DNA of 64,000 nucleotides, taken from contig OZ020486.1 of assembly GCA_963971405.1 (NCBI GenBank), positions 29,907,419 to 29,971,418 of the forward strand, written 5' to 3'. The DNA comes from Psococerastis gibbosa. Lineage: Eukaryota; Arthropoda; Insecta; Psocodea; Psocidae. Shown one piece after another: positions 34,547 through 45,959 of the stretch. Position numbers and translations under genes: made by a program. The first letter of the stretch is position 1. Every line of letters starts with the position of its first letter. Below the pieces are notes generated by a model. That model was not told the origin of the DNA. It was given only the letters and a program-made list of their open reading frames with translations, and made no database searches.

Positions 34547-34960
34547 CCAGGAATTTTGTGAGGGGGGAGGGGGCGGGAGGTTTCACTACGATGCTCGTAT
34601 GACACAATATTGTGGCCTATGTATTCAAGTTCCAAGCATAAGTGACTTACATACTCATACTCCGCAATCAGGGGAGTTCGAGGGTCACCCCGGTCACATG
34701 AGAAAAAAAAGAAAAAATTGTCTTTATTTTTCATAACTTGTGGGCGAGTTTTGGGTCTTACAGACCACTCTTAATATTAACCCTACACGAGAATGTTTGT
34801 TTATAAAATAGGCTTGAAATATTGGTGTTTTACGCATTTTGACAGGAGTAAAGATTTTACTCACGAAATTCAAGATAGGGGCCCGGCGGCATTCCCAGTT
34901 TTTATTACATATTTTATTATAGGTCTGAAATATTGGGTTTTACGCTTCAGCCACAGGAAG
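34547..34960. repeat. hAT-like end followed by two ~115-bp repeat units
   Basis: GGCCGTACCCAGGAATTTTG followed by a G-rich run resembles the ends at 10405 and 47571. Units with CTTGAAATATTG..TTTTACGCATTTTGAC (34800) and CTGAAATATTGGGTTTTACG (34914) belong to the repeat described at 48211. Confidence 0.45.
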
Positions 34961-35181
34961 TGTTTCAAAATCATTGCGTGTGATAATACGAGTTTCTGAT
35001 AAATAAATAGAAGTTCCCACTGTCAACCCGGTGAAAACGACTAATGGATTTAGTCCGGTGTCTTGTTAGGACAGATAAGAGGACCGATGACAGGTGAATA
35101 AAATAAGAAAGAAAGAAAATTATCTTTATTTTCCACGTGCAAGAAATTTTCGACCCACTCTTACAAATTAACCCATGAGAG

Positions 35182-35376
35182 AATTCGGTGGCAAGGTGGT
35201 ACTGTGCTTGTACTTGTGCTTGTATCAACACACCTTGCAGTTGGAGACGTGTCGCAACTCGACACAATTAAGTACCTATTAGATGACTTAGTGAGGCGAT
35301 TGATTGAAGAGGTCAATCGGATATATTAATTAAATTATTTGTACGCGATTTAACCTTTTATTAAAGAAAAGAATAC
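35182..35376 (+). mobile_element. SINE-like repeat, family 1, copy D
   Basis: GTGGCAAGGTGGTACTGTGC, GTTGGAGACGTGTCGCAACT, GTACCTATTAGATGACTTAG and GAAGAGGTCAATCGGATA match copy A, with an A-rich tail ending near 35376. Confidence 0.72.
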
Positions 35377-37070
35377 ATTGGAAATAATAAACATCAGTGG
35401 GACCAAAACGGACCAGACGACTGCCAATTTTGAAGAAATGACAATACCGTTTAGAAAAAAGACACGAGGGACAAGTCATTCATCCCTATATCAGTAAACC
35501 TGATACAAGTACAAATAGAGCTAGCAATTTGCGTTCGTGGGTCGTAAAAATAATGAGATCCACAAAAATAGTAGCAACAAAATGAGCGATTACCCAAATT
35601 CACAAAATAAGCTTCAAGCAGATGTATTGCCAGCTCTCGTGCCGCTCAATGTTGAAATGGCGTGTTTCGGCGCCTTGCTGACTAATGCGAATGTACCTAA
35701 GTCTGAATGTCTGATACCATCTACCCTTAATGTTATCATTGGTGGAAAATGGACTAATGGAGCGGCATTTATAGTTTGCATGAGAGTTTACTGCGGTTTT
35801 TGCTGCAAATGAAATGACGGAGATAATAACGGGTTTCATGGCACTCACTGCTGGGAGCTGTTTCTCATTTTGTGGTCCCCACTTCTGCTCTTTAACCCCC
35901 ACGGACTATCAAATTTGACATGGTTTAAATTTTGGTGGGCTTCATTAGTGCTTCCGGCATTGACCATTTGTCTCCAGTTTACGCTAGGCAACAGGCAACT
36001 GGGGACTCGTTAAGAATTCGTATACAATTTAATATGAGGGCCGGGCTGGTCCAGCTTGTAGAGAAGAAGACTATGAAACGGAAAGTGGAGGTTTGAGACT
36101 CAACATAAACGGGATATCTTTTCGGTGGTTTTGGATATATTCTACTTCAATGTGCACCTTATACCTTCACCTGTAGGAGAAACACCCGGCTGCTGGGCAT
36201 GCTATTAACCACAACATCAGAAATAGAGCAGTAGTCAAGGGAGGTTCCTCTATCAGTCCGCACCCCTAGACCCACATTGGCCTGTCGTGCCGCGCCACTT
36301 TCATTTTTGTACGATATGATGCAGCAGCATGCTGAATGTTGAATCCACCAGCATACACGTACAACACGAGGCAACAGGGAGACCTTGTAAGACCAGCGCC
36401 ACGCACAGCCAAGTGTGAGCGGCTGGATCCTGAACTACATGGTTTCACCTACCTTAGAAAACTCCCGATTGGACTGAGAGCGGCGAGAAATGCTACTAAC
36501 TTCCCTAAATTGCTTAGAGACCATATCTTAGAGAAAGCTTTCTACACTTACTTTATACTTTCTTGTCAATTACTTGTTGATTACCTGATTGTATAATCTA
36601 ACAGAAATATACGTTTTTTCTGTCCTCTAACATCCGAGTATACGCACTGTAGGTCCGCAATTTAAGAAGTTGTATGTTATGTACATACTGCTATAGTACA
36701 ATACAATACCGTAGTTGTTCTAATCCAAAATGTCTAGATACCATAAATTGTTTGAAAACTTGAGGGAGTTTGGATGTATCGTAACAAATGGGTGTATTGG
36801 TGATGGTTCTTCCCATTAACTTGTCATGAAGCATGCTTTCCATTGATATATATATGCAATGTACAGTGTACTGTACGTATACTATAGTATACAGTACATA
36901 TATGTGTACATGTAATGGTGCCAACGCATTACTCTAGTTATAACAATTAAAATTTTATTCGTCTTAAATATGGCACCTAGAGTCTAGACCTTCAAATATT
37001 TTATACATTATATTGCCTTTATGACTTAAAAGTAAGCTCACCTGTTCGGTTAGATAGTTGTGTAGTTGTG
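35377..37070. other. Nothing recognised
   Basis: No gene recognised. At 36855-36905 a short AT palindrome (GTACTGTACGTATACTATAG and complement) occurs. Confidence 0.35.
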
Positions 37071-37074
37071 CTTA

Positions 37075-37458
37075 GGCACCCATTCCACCGACCGGCTAGG
37101 GCTATTTACAAAAACGGTGACGTGGTAGCAGACATTCAAGACTTAAGTGGCGTTTACACCGACCTCGCATTGCAGAATGCAAATGACAATGACGGAAATT
37201 GGAATTTTTCTTTTAATAGAAATCTATTAAAATGTTTGTACTTAACATATTCCATGACGCCATTTTTTAATTTTAGTTTGTTTTTTTGTGATTTTACTGT
37301 ATGATCATTGATCAATTTTAACTATGGCATAGAGAAAAATAAACATTTCCGTCAATTCTGCAATGCGAGGTCGTTGGAAACCCCGCCTAAGTCTTGAATG
37401 TCTGCTACCACGTCACTGTTTTTGTAAATAGCCCTAGCCGGTCGGTGGAATGGGCGCC
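37075..37458 (+). mobile_element. PIF/Harbinger-like palindromic MITE, copy 6 (384 bp)
   Basis: It starts GGCACCCATTCCACCGACC after TTA (37072-37074) and ends ..CGGTGGAATGGGCGCC before ATA. Inner pair and centre are as in copy 1, same orientation. Confidence 0.83.
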
Positions 37459-37535
37459 ATACCTGTCTAGCATTACGAAACATGTCAATAACAGCATATA
37501 AGTAGAGGATATAGAATAGATTAACTGTTCTTGTC

Positions 37536-37610
37536 GGGGCTGGTTTGTGGTCCAGCGTATAAGACGACGACCCGGTTAGGCGTAGATAGTGGGTTCGAAT
37601 CCTGTTTTTT
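37536..37610 (+). ncRNA. tRNA-like pol III unit (pseudo-tRNA or SINE head)
   Basis: A-box-like TGGTCCAGCGTATAAGAC and a consensus B box GGTTCGAATCC at 37592-37602 are correctly spaced. TTTTTT at 37605-37610 is a pol III terminator. The acceptor stem does not pair and the T stem is weak, so it is not a functional tRNA gene. It could be an intact transcription unit of a short SINE. Confidence 0.5.
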
Positions 37611-37611
37611 C

Positions 37612-38504
37612 TATATCATCTCATTCCAGTTTTAATTATTGTACAGTACAATAGTGTAGGTAATTGCCAGTTAACGTTTCTTGTATTAACGAGGATAGAG
37701 TACGTCTACTGCTAAATTTATTGTACGATATAAATTGAATTAACGTCAGTCAATAAAACGTTCAATACAATTTAAAGGCATGCCCAATTAAGCTGTTCTG
37801 CTATTCTTGCTGATCTACAAAATAACAAACTAAAAATAGAACAAAATGCTATGGGTCACAAAACCCAACCGTGGAGGGAGACACGCGATGGGGGTGAAGT
37901 AGGCAATAAAAATACCGTATCTCCATGGAATTTGCGGCAGATATGTGGTGTAATGATATTTTTTATTGGAGACTGGCATGATCTTCGTTGAGGGTTCTGA
38001 AATGCCAATATGCTCCTCAGGGTTGTAAGGACTAAGGAGGCATAAGTAACAACTATAGTACATTAGCCTGATCTTTTTTCATTCAAACATATACTAATAT
38101 CAGTATGGGCCTAGTAAAATTATTGAGATCGACCAAATTTTTTTCGATATTTGTGTTTCCATTGATCCTGCGTCTTAAAAAGTGGTTTTGTGGGTGACGT
38201 AAATTTATGTATGTGCGTCTGTGTGTCCAATTTACTGACCGATTTCGTTCCAATTTGGTAGAAACTTGTAACTTGTAGAAACATTCAACGGTGACTTTGC
38301 AACAAAAAAGACATAGCTTATTCAGGGGTGGAGCCAGGAGTTTTAAATAGCAAACAAAGACAATAAAAATTATTTTCACATAAATGGCTCAAACTAAATT
38401 CTTTAAATTTTCCTCAAGTATACACCTCACGAATTTTAAGTGGCAGGTTTAATTAGCTAAGTACTTTTTTGGGAATGAAGGGGACCAGATATCTTCCACG
38501 ATTA
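37612..38504. other. Mostly unassigned; fragment of a GTCTGTGTGTCC repeat at 38160-38290
   Basis: 38160-38290 reads TTAAAAAGTGGTTTTGTGGG..GTCTGTGTGTCC..ACCGATTTCGTTCCAATTTG, the same type of motif order as the fold-back arms at 56607-58380, but too diverged to align by eye. Nothing else recognised. Confidence 0.35.
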
Positions 38505-39263
38505 GGGGAAAGTCGGGTAAAGTGAGACAGACAAAGTGAGACAACCCTTAAATTTCTAGACTATTGGTGGGAAATCGTCTAATGACACATAGGTATTGTA
38601 GTAGGCGACATTGGCCAAGGTACGCTGCACACACAAATATGGAGCCATTTGGTACAAATTTGGTAGTGTACGATTTTGTTTCAACTTTGCATTGGATTGC
38701 AATATTTCATGTTCACTAATGTAAGCATAGCCTTCCATATTTTATAGCTATATGTTTTCAATCATTTTTATTTAGTTTATGGCTACTTTTACACAAATAA
38801 CAGCAATACTACAACAACAACGGTTAGGGCAGATTGAAATCAAAAGCGCAGGTGGAGGTAAAGTGAGGCATTATATGCCATATGCGAAACATCATGTGTC
38901 TCACTTTACCTGCCGCTTAGCTTCCCGTTTTCGTAAGTTGTCTTACCCCATTCACTCATTTGTTTTGTGTGTTTTTCATTCAGAAAAGTCTAATTTTTAC
39001 TAGAGAACGTTAAATCTACAATCTTGGCCAGAGCGCTCAATGTCCCGCTTTGCCTGACCTAGTAAGGTAGAGTGAGACAAGTGTCGACTTTTGCCAGAAG
39101 TGCTTATGTGCCGAAACTATACAAATTAATTATGAAGCCTTCTAATCGTTGACAGCTGATCAATCACACTATCAGTTGGCGATGTAAGCAGATTCATGTT
39201 GGCTTTGATGACCGAGAAATAAAATCACAAAAATTAAGTGGCTCACTTTACCTGACTTTCCCC
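38505..39263. mobile_element. DNA element with GGGGAAAGTC TIRs and internal repeats (759 bp)
   Basis: The left GGGGAAAGTCGGGTAAAGTG is mirrored by CACTTTACCTGACTTTCCCC at the right. The motif GTAAAGTGAG or its inverse recurs near 38517, 38858, 38900, 39061 and 39239, reminiscent of transposase-binding sites. No transposase ORF. No clear target duplication, so the superfamily is open. Confidence 0.7.
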
Positions 39264-39899
39264 AAACAGAACTAAATGCATGCACGTGTGTACTGGATAT
39301 ACGTATGTATAGAAACATTTTGTAATTAATTAATACTGTTATATTTATAATCAAACATAAAATTTTTATATTTAATTATCTATTAGATTATTAATAATTA
39401 GGGATTTAGTTAAAAATCCCAAAAATGTTTTGGATGAAAAAAAAACTCATCGGGGCTGTCGTATGGCAAGATACGGTTTGCCTAATATATATATATAAAT
39501 CAGTGAAGTCAATTTCACAATCTTATTGTTGCTGATGATAAGATTGTATTGTATTTATGCGTTTTTTAATGTCAGTACAGCACATCAGAGCAGCCATTAA
39601 TTCACATATAGCTGGTTAATGCAGTAATGCTGCATTATGGACCGTTATAACGATGGGGGTCACAGAAATAGCATGGCAAGTAGACGAAAGTAGGTTATGG
39701 ACTCTTAGCTTGCTTTACTGCTCACCCCACAGACGAAATTTTATTGCTTTACTAAATAAATAAACGATTAGTCTGCACTGGCTCTGATGGTGTCAGCTGT
39801 TCCAATAATAATTTTGGCATATTTTTAGACATGTTAATACTATATGCTCCAACAAAAATATAATAAATCGTTAATAATAATTTCTGAAGGACGTTTTAT
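39264..39899. other. Nothing recognised
   Basis: AT-rich; no gene or repeat. Confidence 0.3.
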
Positions 39900-40535
39900 G
39901 AACTTATTACAGTGGTTCATTGGTTCCTTTTTCAATGCCAACGACCCCATGGATTTCAGGCATTGTTTATATTGTTTTTGAATGAATTCTTTGTCATTGG
40001 CAATCTGGTATGCATCCTCGACGTCGATGCGATAATGGACAAGCTGAGAGAAGCTTACTATTGATCCAATGTAACAGGCGAGAGCATGACTAAAGGCGGG
40101 GTTGCCACCGACCGGCTAGGGCTAAATACAAATACGGTGACGTGGTAGCAGACATTCAAGACTTAGGTGGGGTTTCCACCGACTTCGCATTGCATAATGC
40201 AAATGACATTGACGGAAATGTTTGTTTTACTCTATGCCATAGTTAAAATTGATCAATGATCATAGAGTAAAATCACAAACAAACAAACTAAAATTAAAAA
40301 ATGGCGTCATGGGATATGTTAATTACAAACATTTTAATAGATTTCTATAAAAAGAAAAACAAACATTTCCGTCAATGTCATTTGCATTCTGCAATGCGAG
40401 GTCGGTGGAAACCCCACCTAAGTCTTGAATATCTGTTACCACGTCACCGTATTTGTATTTAGCCCTAGCCGGTCGGTGGAAACCGCGCCTAACCAATTAC
40501 CTACAGATTCGAGTCAGAATAAATGGTTACCTTCA
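39900..40535 (+). mobile_element. Retroelement-like repeat (ATGGACAAGCTG family) split by MITE copy 7
   Basis: AATGCCAACGACCCCATGGA, TTGTTTATATTGTTTT and GCGATAATGGACAAGCTGAG match copies at 43795 and 55795. At GCATGAC the MITE interrupts, and after it TAACCAATTACCTACAGATT and CGAGTC continues where the other copies read TTAACCAAGTACAGATACGA. Confidence 0.65.
40095..40489 (-). mobile_element. PIF/Harbinger-like palindromic MITE, copy 7 (395 bp)
   Basis: It starts GGCGGGGTTGCCACCGACC after TAAA and ends ..GGTCGGTGGAAACCGCGCC before TAA. The centre is inverted relative to copy 1. Inner arms are nearly perfect complements. The outer termini here (GGCGGGGTT..) resemble the inner termini of other copies. 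Confidence 0.85.
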
Positions 40536-41499
40536 GCCTTGTTGGAAACGCCAGGTGCTAAATTGAAAATATACTAGATAAAAGTGACACTGCTCTCAAA
40601 ACCGGCAGGATCCAAGACCATCTCACACCGTTCAAGAAATATTCAGTTTTTATACAGATACTGTACACATGCAGTGAATGAAAAAAATGTGACGGAAACA
40701 TGCAACAATGGTATCTTACAACTCCCGAACTTGCATTAATAATATGCAATAATGTAGAAGTAGGTATATAGCAGAAGATCTTACTTCATTCAAGGACAAA
40801 AAATTAAGTTTCCATATTTTCGCAACTCCAGCTCAGGAAATGGCTAATGTAACATGTTTTTTAATATCTTGTGCCATTATGACGCGTTCTTCTTATATTT
40901 ATAACTGTCAAGCTACAACCGCAATACAAAGCAAATTGTAGGTATAGGGGAAGATTTTATATTCAAAATTTAAAAAGCATATTGCAGATTGAAGTCTAGA
41001 TAGAAATATACTGAATTCTTCAGATTTTTCGTGAGATATCATCAACGGCAAATGACAATGTACGAGATAAAGCATTCCCGTTATTCATATATACAACTTC
41101 TTTGACTCTGCTCACTGAATCAATGAGAATATCTTTATATTTTTTTTTTTTTTTAAATTATGTGCAAAATGAAAATAAATAAGAGTAGCGTAGAACGATG
41201 GTCACCATCTCATAACTACAGCATAGTAAAACGTAAAATAACTTTGTCAAGTACAATATTACTAAAACTTTACAGAGTTATTTTATTTAGAAATAGATGA
41301 CAACGCAGTTATTTTACCTCCAGAGGATGCAGAATAACTGCGTTAGGTTCCTAACGAATGGATGTCAAGTCGTACAGAGACCACAATCATATCTCTACTC
41401 CTGAACTCTCTGGCCTGGCTGAATCTCCAACGTTGACGTCAACTTCACCAGGCATGCCTGGTCTTCAAAGTGCTGCATACCCAGTCCCCAAGCTACCTC
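40536..41499. other. Nothing recognised
   Basis: No gene or repeat recognised; T16 tract at 41140. Confidence 0.3.
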
Positions 41500-41695
41500 G
41501 ACTTCGATGGCCAGGTGGTAACGTGCTTGCACTTGTGCGAGTCTTTACACGCCATGCGATCGGAGACGTGTCGTAGCTCAACACAGGTACTAACCTACAG
41601 AGGCGACTGAAGAGGTCAATCGAATCGGATACATTCATTAAATTGTTTGTATGCGATTAATCTTTTTTTTTTAAATAAAAATAAATAAAAAAACC
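41500..41695 (+). mobile_element. SINE-like repeat, family 1, copy E
   Basis: GATGGCCAGGTGGTAACGTG, CTTGTGCGAGTCTTTACACG, GATCGGAGACGTGTCGTAGC and GAAGAGGTCAATCGAATC, ending in T-rich/A-rich sequence and AAATAAAAATAAA. Confidence 0.7.
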
Positions 41696-41699
41696 CCTT

Positions 41700-42404
41700 C
41701 TCGTCCCTTACACCACTTTCCGCGCGAGCTTATAATACCCCACCACCCATATGCCACAATTGTCAGGTAAGACTGACTATTCCTCACATTGTCATAGAAT
41801 GCCCTGTCTACTAAAGATACAGAACCTTCCCTCCTAATACAGATTTCCAGAAAGCAGTCTCACACAATACAATACTTCTCCAGCACACCATTCCTTTTCT
41901 TCACTCAGCAGCTTTGGCAAGCCTCATCTAGCAACAAACAACACACTGGTTTAATACAAGCATCGGCAAACTGCCGTTGGACGGTCACCGGGCAACCCGT
42001 TGTCCAGTGCCCTCCTGATCGCAGTTTGCCACTCATCATCAACTCATATATACACAATACAGACAACCAACCCCGGCAAACTGCAAACCAGAAAGCGTGT
42101 TTAGACCAAAAAAAAAAAAAAAAAATACTCGTGGGGACGACCTCCTTCCAACACATCTCTCTCATTCCCGAATCTTCCACTCTTCATTTCTCATCTCTTC
42201 CTCTACTCTATGGAACTCGATACCCATAGAAATTCGTGCCTCTCCTTAATTCTCTCAACGTAGGATATTAAAAAACAAATATTACAAGTTTCTCCTTAGT
42301 CAGCAAACCACTGTCACCGGTTGGGCAAGGCTGCGTGTGAATGTGTGAGAAAATGTGTGTGTGAATGTAGATGGTAGCGAATGTGAATTAGTATGTCTGT
42401 TATC
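41700..42404. other. Nothing recognised
   Basis: Less AT-rich than its surroundings; A19 tract at 42109; no convincing ORF or repeat. Confidence 0.3.
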
Positions 42405-42850
42405 TTTAATGAAAGGTAAGACTGATATTCTGTATGAATGCAGTTTACAAAATTATATTTCAATCAAACTATATCGTTGATATGTACAGTTAGGTGTAGG
42501 AGAGGCAGTCTTGGATTTATAAGTTGACTGTATAGGCCGCGGCCTAGGGGCGGCAGATTTCAGAGGGCGGTCACTTGATTTCAGAGGATAATAGTCAATC
42601 ACATCAACTGGTTTTCTCACGGTTTTTTAAACTTTCAATAAATCCCTATAGAAAGCAACCTATTCCTGTCAAAACCTATACCTAATATACTATGAGGTAT
42701 GTTTGTACATGGGGCGGCGGAAATAAAGTGGCCTACACTCATAAAAAATATAAATCCGGCACTGAAGAGAGGGCCATAGGCCCTAATCTCGCTGTATCTA
42801 CATACGTATATATTTTTTTAAATAAAGACTTTATTATTATTATTATTATG
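42405..42850 (+). mobile_element. LINE 3' end split by a hAT-like element
   Basis: GAATGCAGTTTACAAAATTA, GATATGTACAGTTAGGTGTA and then, after the insertion, GCCATAGGCCCTAATCTCGC, AATAAAGACTTTATTATTAT: the same 3' end as 9030-9600. Confidence 0.6.
42506..42764. mobile_element. hAT-like non-autonomous element (259 bp)
   Basis: Ends CAGTCTTGGATTTATAA and, inverted, CAGTGCCGGATTTATA. 8-bp target duplication AGGAGAGG (42498-42505) and AAGAGAGG (42765-42772), 7 of 8 identical. The uninterrupted LINE relative at 9500 shows the site without it. Confidence 0.85.
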
Positions 42851-43794
42851 ACAAAGTACAATATTACAAAGTGAGTGTGGAAAATGTTACTGAAATAGCT
42901 AGAGCAGCCACCCCAAATTTTAAAATTTCGTGTGCGGGGAGGAGGGGGGGGGGAAGGCTGACCACTGACCAACGACCTGACTTCACCCCTCCTTTCCCCG
43001 CCCTTATGAGGGTACAATGACCTTCCGTGCCAACTATATGCAGCTGTTACTGCGCCTGTAAGTTTGCACTTATGCACCTATGCATACTTTTAGGTACTAC
43101 ATTGGTCCTTGCCCCGTCGAACTGTCCACTGCCCCAGTAGGTATAGACCATAGGCATAGTAAAACTATAAACTCATCGTAAACATTCGGATTGAAGCCGC
43201 CGGACTTCGGCTATTTCCGTAGTATAGGAGCAGATTGAGCCATTTGCCATTTGATACCGTGGTAACATTTTATTTTTTAATAGATTATTTAAAGATTATT
43301 TAGAACGGGAAATCATGTCACGTAATCAACAATATTTTTTTTTGCAGAACTTGGAGTACTTTCAATTTAAATTTTAAACAATATATATAATAAATGTAAA
43401 TAATAAATATAATAATATATATATATAATGAAACAACAAGGAAAACAATAAAGAATTTAATAAAACTATTAAATTTGAATTTCCCGCCAAAATGCCCCTA
43501 TAAGTAGGCGTGGTCATGGCTTCAGTCTTACAGCACAGGCGAAATACAACATGGTGATTCCATAGTCTTATTAGCTCCATGGCATAAGCAAATCGTGGCA
43601 GCCAAAAATAAATTCTACACCATGGCTAGTTGGAGCCAGTGCTAATTTTACTATCGACATACCTGTCATATATTTTTTTAAAAGGTAGGAAGGCATATAT
43701 ATATGGTTTCACTTCTGTTGCAGTCTTTTTGTTTTTATATAATGAATTGGGTCAACGTACAGTAGAAAATATACACAAGTATTTCGTTTTGTAA
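42851..43794. other. Nothing recognised except G-rich run
   Basis: GGGGAGGAGGGGGGGGGGAA at 42938 resembles G-tracts at hAT-like ends, but no TIR pair was found. Confidence 0.3.
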
Positions 43795-44170
43795 ATTTTA
43801 ATTTTATTGTTGTTAGCCATTTAAGTTAATTGTTTTGTAATTTGTTTAAAGGACTTTTTATGGACCCAGGCCTACTTATGTCCATAGATCCCTTGTCCAA
43901 TGCCAACGACCCCATGGATTTCGGACATTATTTGTATTGTTTCAGTATGAATTTTTTCTCCATTGGAAAACTGGTATACGTACTCGATGTCAGCCTATAC
44001 CGGTTACAAGCGATAATGGACAAGCTGCGACAAGCTTACCATTGACGCAATGAAGCAGGTGAAAGTAGGACTTAACCAAGTACAGATACGAGTCTAAGTT
44101 AAATGATAAATTATAAGTGTTTTTAGTTTAGTTATAATTGTATTGTGTTCAATATAATTATTTATTATTT
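43795..44170 (+). mobile_element. Retroelement-like repeat, most complete copy of the family
   Basis: It runs from TTTATTGTTGTTAGCCATTT through CCAACGACCCCATGGATTTC and AAGCGATAATGGACAAGCTG to TTAACCAAGTACAGATACGA and an AT tail. Related copies are at 15690, 39900 and 55795. One frame keeps LVYVLDVSLYRLQAIMDKLRQ-like text, but the reading frame is not shared upstream between copies, so coding is unproven. Confidence 0.6.
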
Positions 44171-45782
44171 ATTAATTATTTAACTAAAAAAAATCACAAC
44201 TAGTTTTTCATTCCAGCAGTGCTCTTGCATTCCTTTCAGCTAACAAATTATTCATAATTTCGCGGGAAAATGCCCTGGCAATCACACAGACACTACAAGG
44301 AACCCTCACCCCTTCATAACTTTCAGCTTCACTCTCTTAAGTCAAAAGTTCAAACGAAGGGAAACTAAACAATTGCCGCTGGTGGAAGCAGGAATGATGA
44401 AGTGGGTACCTATGAGTCTCAATTTATACAGGCACACAATGAACACGTCAGCAGCTGATACCTGGCTGGTTCGAAATAACGCGAGTCGCTGTCACCCAAA
44501 TGACACATTTCTCGGCAAATGTCGCGTAATACCTCTAATCCCGCCCAAATGCTCCCATCTGCTACCCCCTCTAACCCCCCCCCCCCCTGCTCCCCTCCCA
44601 CGATCACACCCAACAATTCTGTTTCACTTGCACATTGTAATGCAATATCCACATTATTAGTACTGATCCTCTCATCTCGTCAATATAGACACTGACTCGT
44701 TCCCATGCAACAATGTCAATGTCTGAGCTTTGGCACTTAGGGTCGGCTTGGGTTCACATCGTGGAGTGAGCCAGTTTACCAATGGCTAAAAATTGTTTCA
44801 GAAAGAGTACCAATAATGTCCGAAAACCGATGGGGTCGTAAGGTCTTTGGCACTGCATGTAGGCGTATAAGAAGTCCTTCACTTATACTTGCTTACAGGC
44901 TACAGGCAATACTAATGACAGCTGCGCTGCAGCCTGACCTTACCAAATGGAGTTAGGTACTTAAATCTAAGTAAACCTTGGGGTTATCTTTTCGGAGTCA
45001 CAATGTAAAAAACCGTTGCGAGTGAATTGTATGTACTTATTTAGGCATACATGCTTTCCCATTTTAAAATTACATAATAAATTATAGATATAGATACAGT
45101 ATATAGATATAGATATTGTAATTACCGTGCCTGTAAAATAATTTATTTTATGTAAAAATTGTAAAATGGACATGACCCATAAATATATAATATAATATGA
45201 ATTAATAATACCGTAGTAAATTTGTAACTGTCTTAGGGTTAAAGTTGAGGCTTTAGTATCACATTAATTTCAATTTGACTGGACGTCTTGAGCCCCGCAA
45301 TCGTTGATTTGTCGTAAATCGTGATAATTACCATTATCGTAGATAATTGTACGGGGTTTCAGTCATAATTTATTCCATTCCTCTGCGACTGATATTAGCT
45401 GAGTTATGAGAATTTTTCGGCCGCTACCTTGAAACAAAATGGCGGATCTAGCTGGTTAAACAACTGGATCAATAAATTTCCATGATAAATTTGTGTGCCA
45501 AGTTTCATCAAAGTCAGATTATATCTTCGGTAGTTACAGTGTTTCTAAAATCGATATGTACATACATACATACAGTAAATACAGTACATACTGTATAGTA
45601 TATAGAGTATACTATAGTATATAGGTACATCAATAAAATTTTGAACGGAGGGAGGTTTAGGCTCGGGGGTCATAAAATGAAAAGTTATGAAGACATTTTC
45701 CGGAAGCCGAACATTGGTCCCCGTCTCAATAGGTAGATAAAATTTCCCGAAAATGTCACATCCCTCAGAATAAATCGGCTTT
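44171..45782. other. Nothing recognised; AT palindromes and C tract
   Basis: C13 tract at 44574; CATA microsatellite and TACAGTA/TACTGTA palindromes at 45555-45630. No gene. Confidence 0.35.
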
Positions 45783-45958
45783 GGTGTTATGGTGGAAGCG
45801 TTTTTTTACTTGTGCGAGTCTCTACATACTATGCGATCGGAGACGTGTCGTATCTCAACACGGGTGCAAACCTTCGAAGGTGACTGTAGTGGTCAATCGA
45901 ATACTTTCAATAAATTGTTTGTTTGAGATTAAAACCGTTTATTTAAAGAAATAAAAAT
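45783..45958 (+). mobile_element. SINE-like repeat, family 1, copy F (diverged)
   Basis: TTATGGTGGAAGCG, CTTGTGCGAGTCTCTACATA, GATCGGAGACGTGTCGTATC and GTCAATCGAATACTTTC, ending in an A-rich tail. The most diverged copy at its head. Confidence 0.62.
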
Positions 45959-45959
45959 T

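Noticed and set aside
36036..36110. tRNA-like sequence GGGCTGGTCCAGCTTGTAG..GGAGGTTTGAGACTC
   Set aside because: An A-box-like part is present but the B box is degraded and no stems pair; too weak to call.
2680..40489. Regularly recurring ~384-bp repeats considered as a CRISPR array or satellite
   Set aside because: Copies are dispersed over 38 kb in both orientations with target-site duplications; this is transposition, and the DNA is eukaryotic.
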